Shown: one piece after another, positions 21,812 to 22,365 of the stretch
How positions within the stretch are numbered: the stretch's first letter is position 1
How the letters are laid out: every line of letters starts with the position of its first letter
Source of the DNA: Thermoleophilia bacterium
GTDB taxonomy: Bacteria; Actinomycetota; Thermoleophilia; Gaiellales; SKUG01
DNA: 22,365 nucleotides
Direction: 5' to 3'
Assembly (NCBI GenBank): GCA_020438525.1
Contig: JAGQUL010000093.1
Coordinates: 1 to 22,365, forward strand
Notes under the pieces: generated by a model
What the model was told of the DNA's origin: nothing
The model's database searches: none
The model's input: only the letters and a program-made list of their open reading frames with translations
Made by a program: the position numbers and the translations under genes

Positions 21812-22365
21812 GTGAGCACCACCATGCTGGTCAACGCTGCAGAACTCGAAGAGGTCCAGGAGTACCTCGCGCGGCTTGAGGGCGACACCGTCGCTCAGGA
21901 GTCGGGCGTGTCGCATCCTGACCTGCTCCGGTTCGCACAGGAAAACGAGCTGGACGACGACCAGCTCGCACAACTCGTCGTGCTCGTCGAGGATCGCGGC
22001 ATCGAGGTCCACGACGTGGGCGAGACCGAGCTCGAGCCTGCGCGGCCGGCTCCGCAGGAGACCCTGACGGAGGCGCTGGCGCGCGCCCGTGCGAGCGTCA
22101 AGCCGCAGACCACCGACTCGCTGCAGCTGTACCTGAAGGAGATCGGCCGCGTGCCGCTCCTCACGGCGAAGCAGGAGGTCGAGCTGGCGCAGGCCTACGA
22201 GGCCGGCAGCGAGCGGGCGAAGCAGCAGATGATCGAGGCGAACCTGCGTCTCGTCGTGAGCATCGCCAAGCACTACCGCGGACAGGGCCTGGGCTTCCTC
22301 GACCTGATCCAGGAGGGAACCATCGGCCTGGTGCGCGCAGTCGAGAAGTTCGACTGGCGCAAGGG
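21812..22365 (+). CDS. rpoD: Primary RNA polymerase sigma factor (RpoD/SigA), 5' part
   Basis: The frame opens at GTG 21812, with AGGAGG at 21801-21806 (5-nt spacing), and runs off the window after 184 codons. ATG 21810 is not usable because TGA follows it. Residues ~5-80 correspond to a short acidic region 1.1. Region 1.2 is seen as [20 protein letters not shown] (about 104-123). Region 2.1-2.2 begins with [20 protein letters not shown] and [20 protein letters not shown], nearly invariant in primary sigma factors. It directs housekeeping transcription. The match of these motifs makes the family certain; whether it is the essential primary factor or a close group 2 paralogue cannot be fully decided without the rest, but region 1.1 favours the primary one. 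Confidence 0.92.
   Translation, partial: MSTTMLVNAAELEEVQEYLARLEGDTVAQESGVSHPDLLRFAQENELDDDQLAQLVVLVEDRGIEVHDVGETELEPARPAPQETLTEALARARASVKPQTTDSLQLYLKEIGRVPLLTAKQEVELAQAYEAGSERAKQQMIEANLRLVVSIAKHYRGQGLGFLDLIQEGTIGLVRAVEKFDWRK

Overview
The window is high-GC, densely packed bacterial DNA with short gaps, many GTG starts and little Shine-Dalgarno signal at several starts. It looks like chromosomal actinobacterial DNA. The gene styles (MarP-type protease, CU044_5270-like ECF partner, DUF916-like surface proteins, a short-region-1.1 primary sigma factor) make me favour a deep-branching class such as Thermoleophilia, but that is an inference. I see no phage, transposon, integron, CRISPR, rRNA or tRNA.

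Layout. 1-105: end of an upstream unit, with a perfect 14-bp hairpin. 106-4703: housekeeping and stress genes: MarP-like membrane serine protease, glyoxalase, APH-fold kinase (-), Zn nucleoside deaminase, type I methionine aminopeptidase, cyclophilin (-). 4813-9872: an aldo/keto reductase with altered catalytic residues (-), a CorC/HlyC-type CNNM-CBS membrane protein, and a large GAF/HD-GYP signalling protein (-).

10072-14551 is the most unusual part: two tandem two-gene modules (A1-B1, A2-B2) and a third B-type gene (B3) on the opposite strand. A proteins are small exported proteins that I judge to be paralogues of each other. B proteins are signal peptide / DUF916-like beta-sandwich / C-terminal membrane helix / charged cytosolic tail. 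Both A genes are preceded by the same FliA/WhiG-like element (TAAA-like, 16 nt, GCCGATAG), ending 7-8 nt before the start codon, so both operons may be leaderless and controlled by an alternative sigma factor. B1 has no normal start codon for a complete signal peptide. B2 and B3 converge on one CTAG tetranucleotide.

14579-15649: a two-CBS protein (-) divergent from an Lrp/AsnC regulator. 15669-17785: an ECF sigma factor translationally coupled to a membrane-anchored CU044_5270-like protein (-). 17951-19042: a metal-resistance operon, CadC-type ArsR sensor plus CDF-like exporter, with a perfect 24-bp palindromic operator overlapping the first start codon. 19056-21445: a secreted coiled-coil/M15-like peptidoglycan hydrolase (-) divergent from a membrane-anchored repeat-type protein. 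21812-end: 5' part of the primary sigma factor gene (rpoD/sigA), cut by the window edge.

Together the region is rich in envelope functions (MarP, CNNM transporter, DUF916-like proteins, peptidoglycan hydrolase) and in regulators (HD-GYP, ECF, AsnC, CadC, primary sigma).
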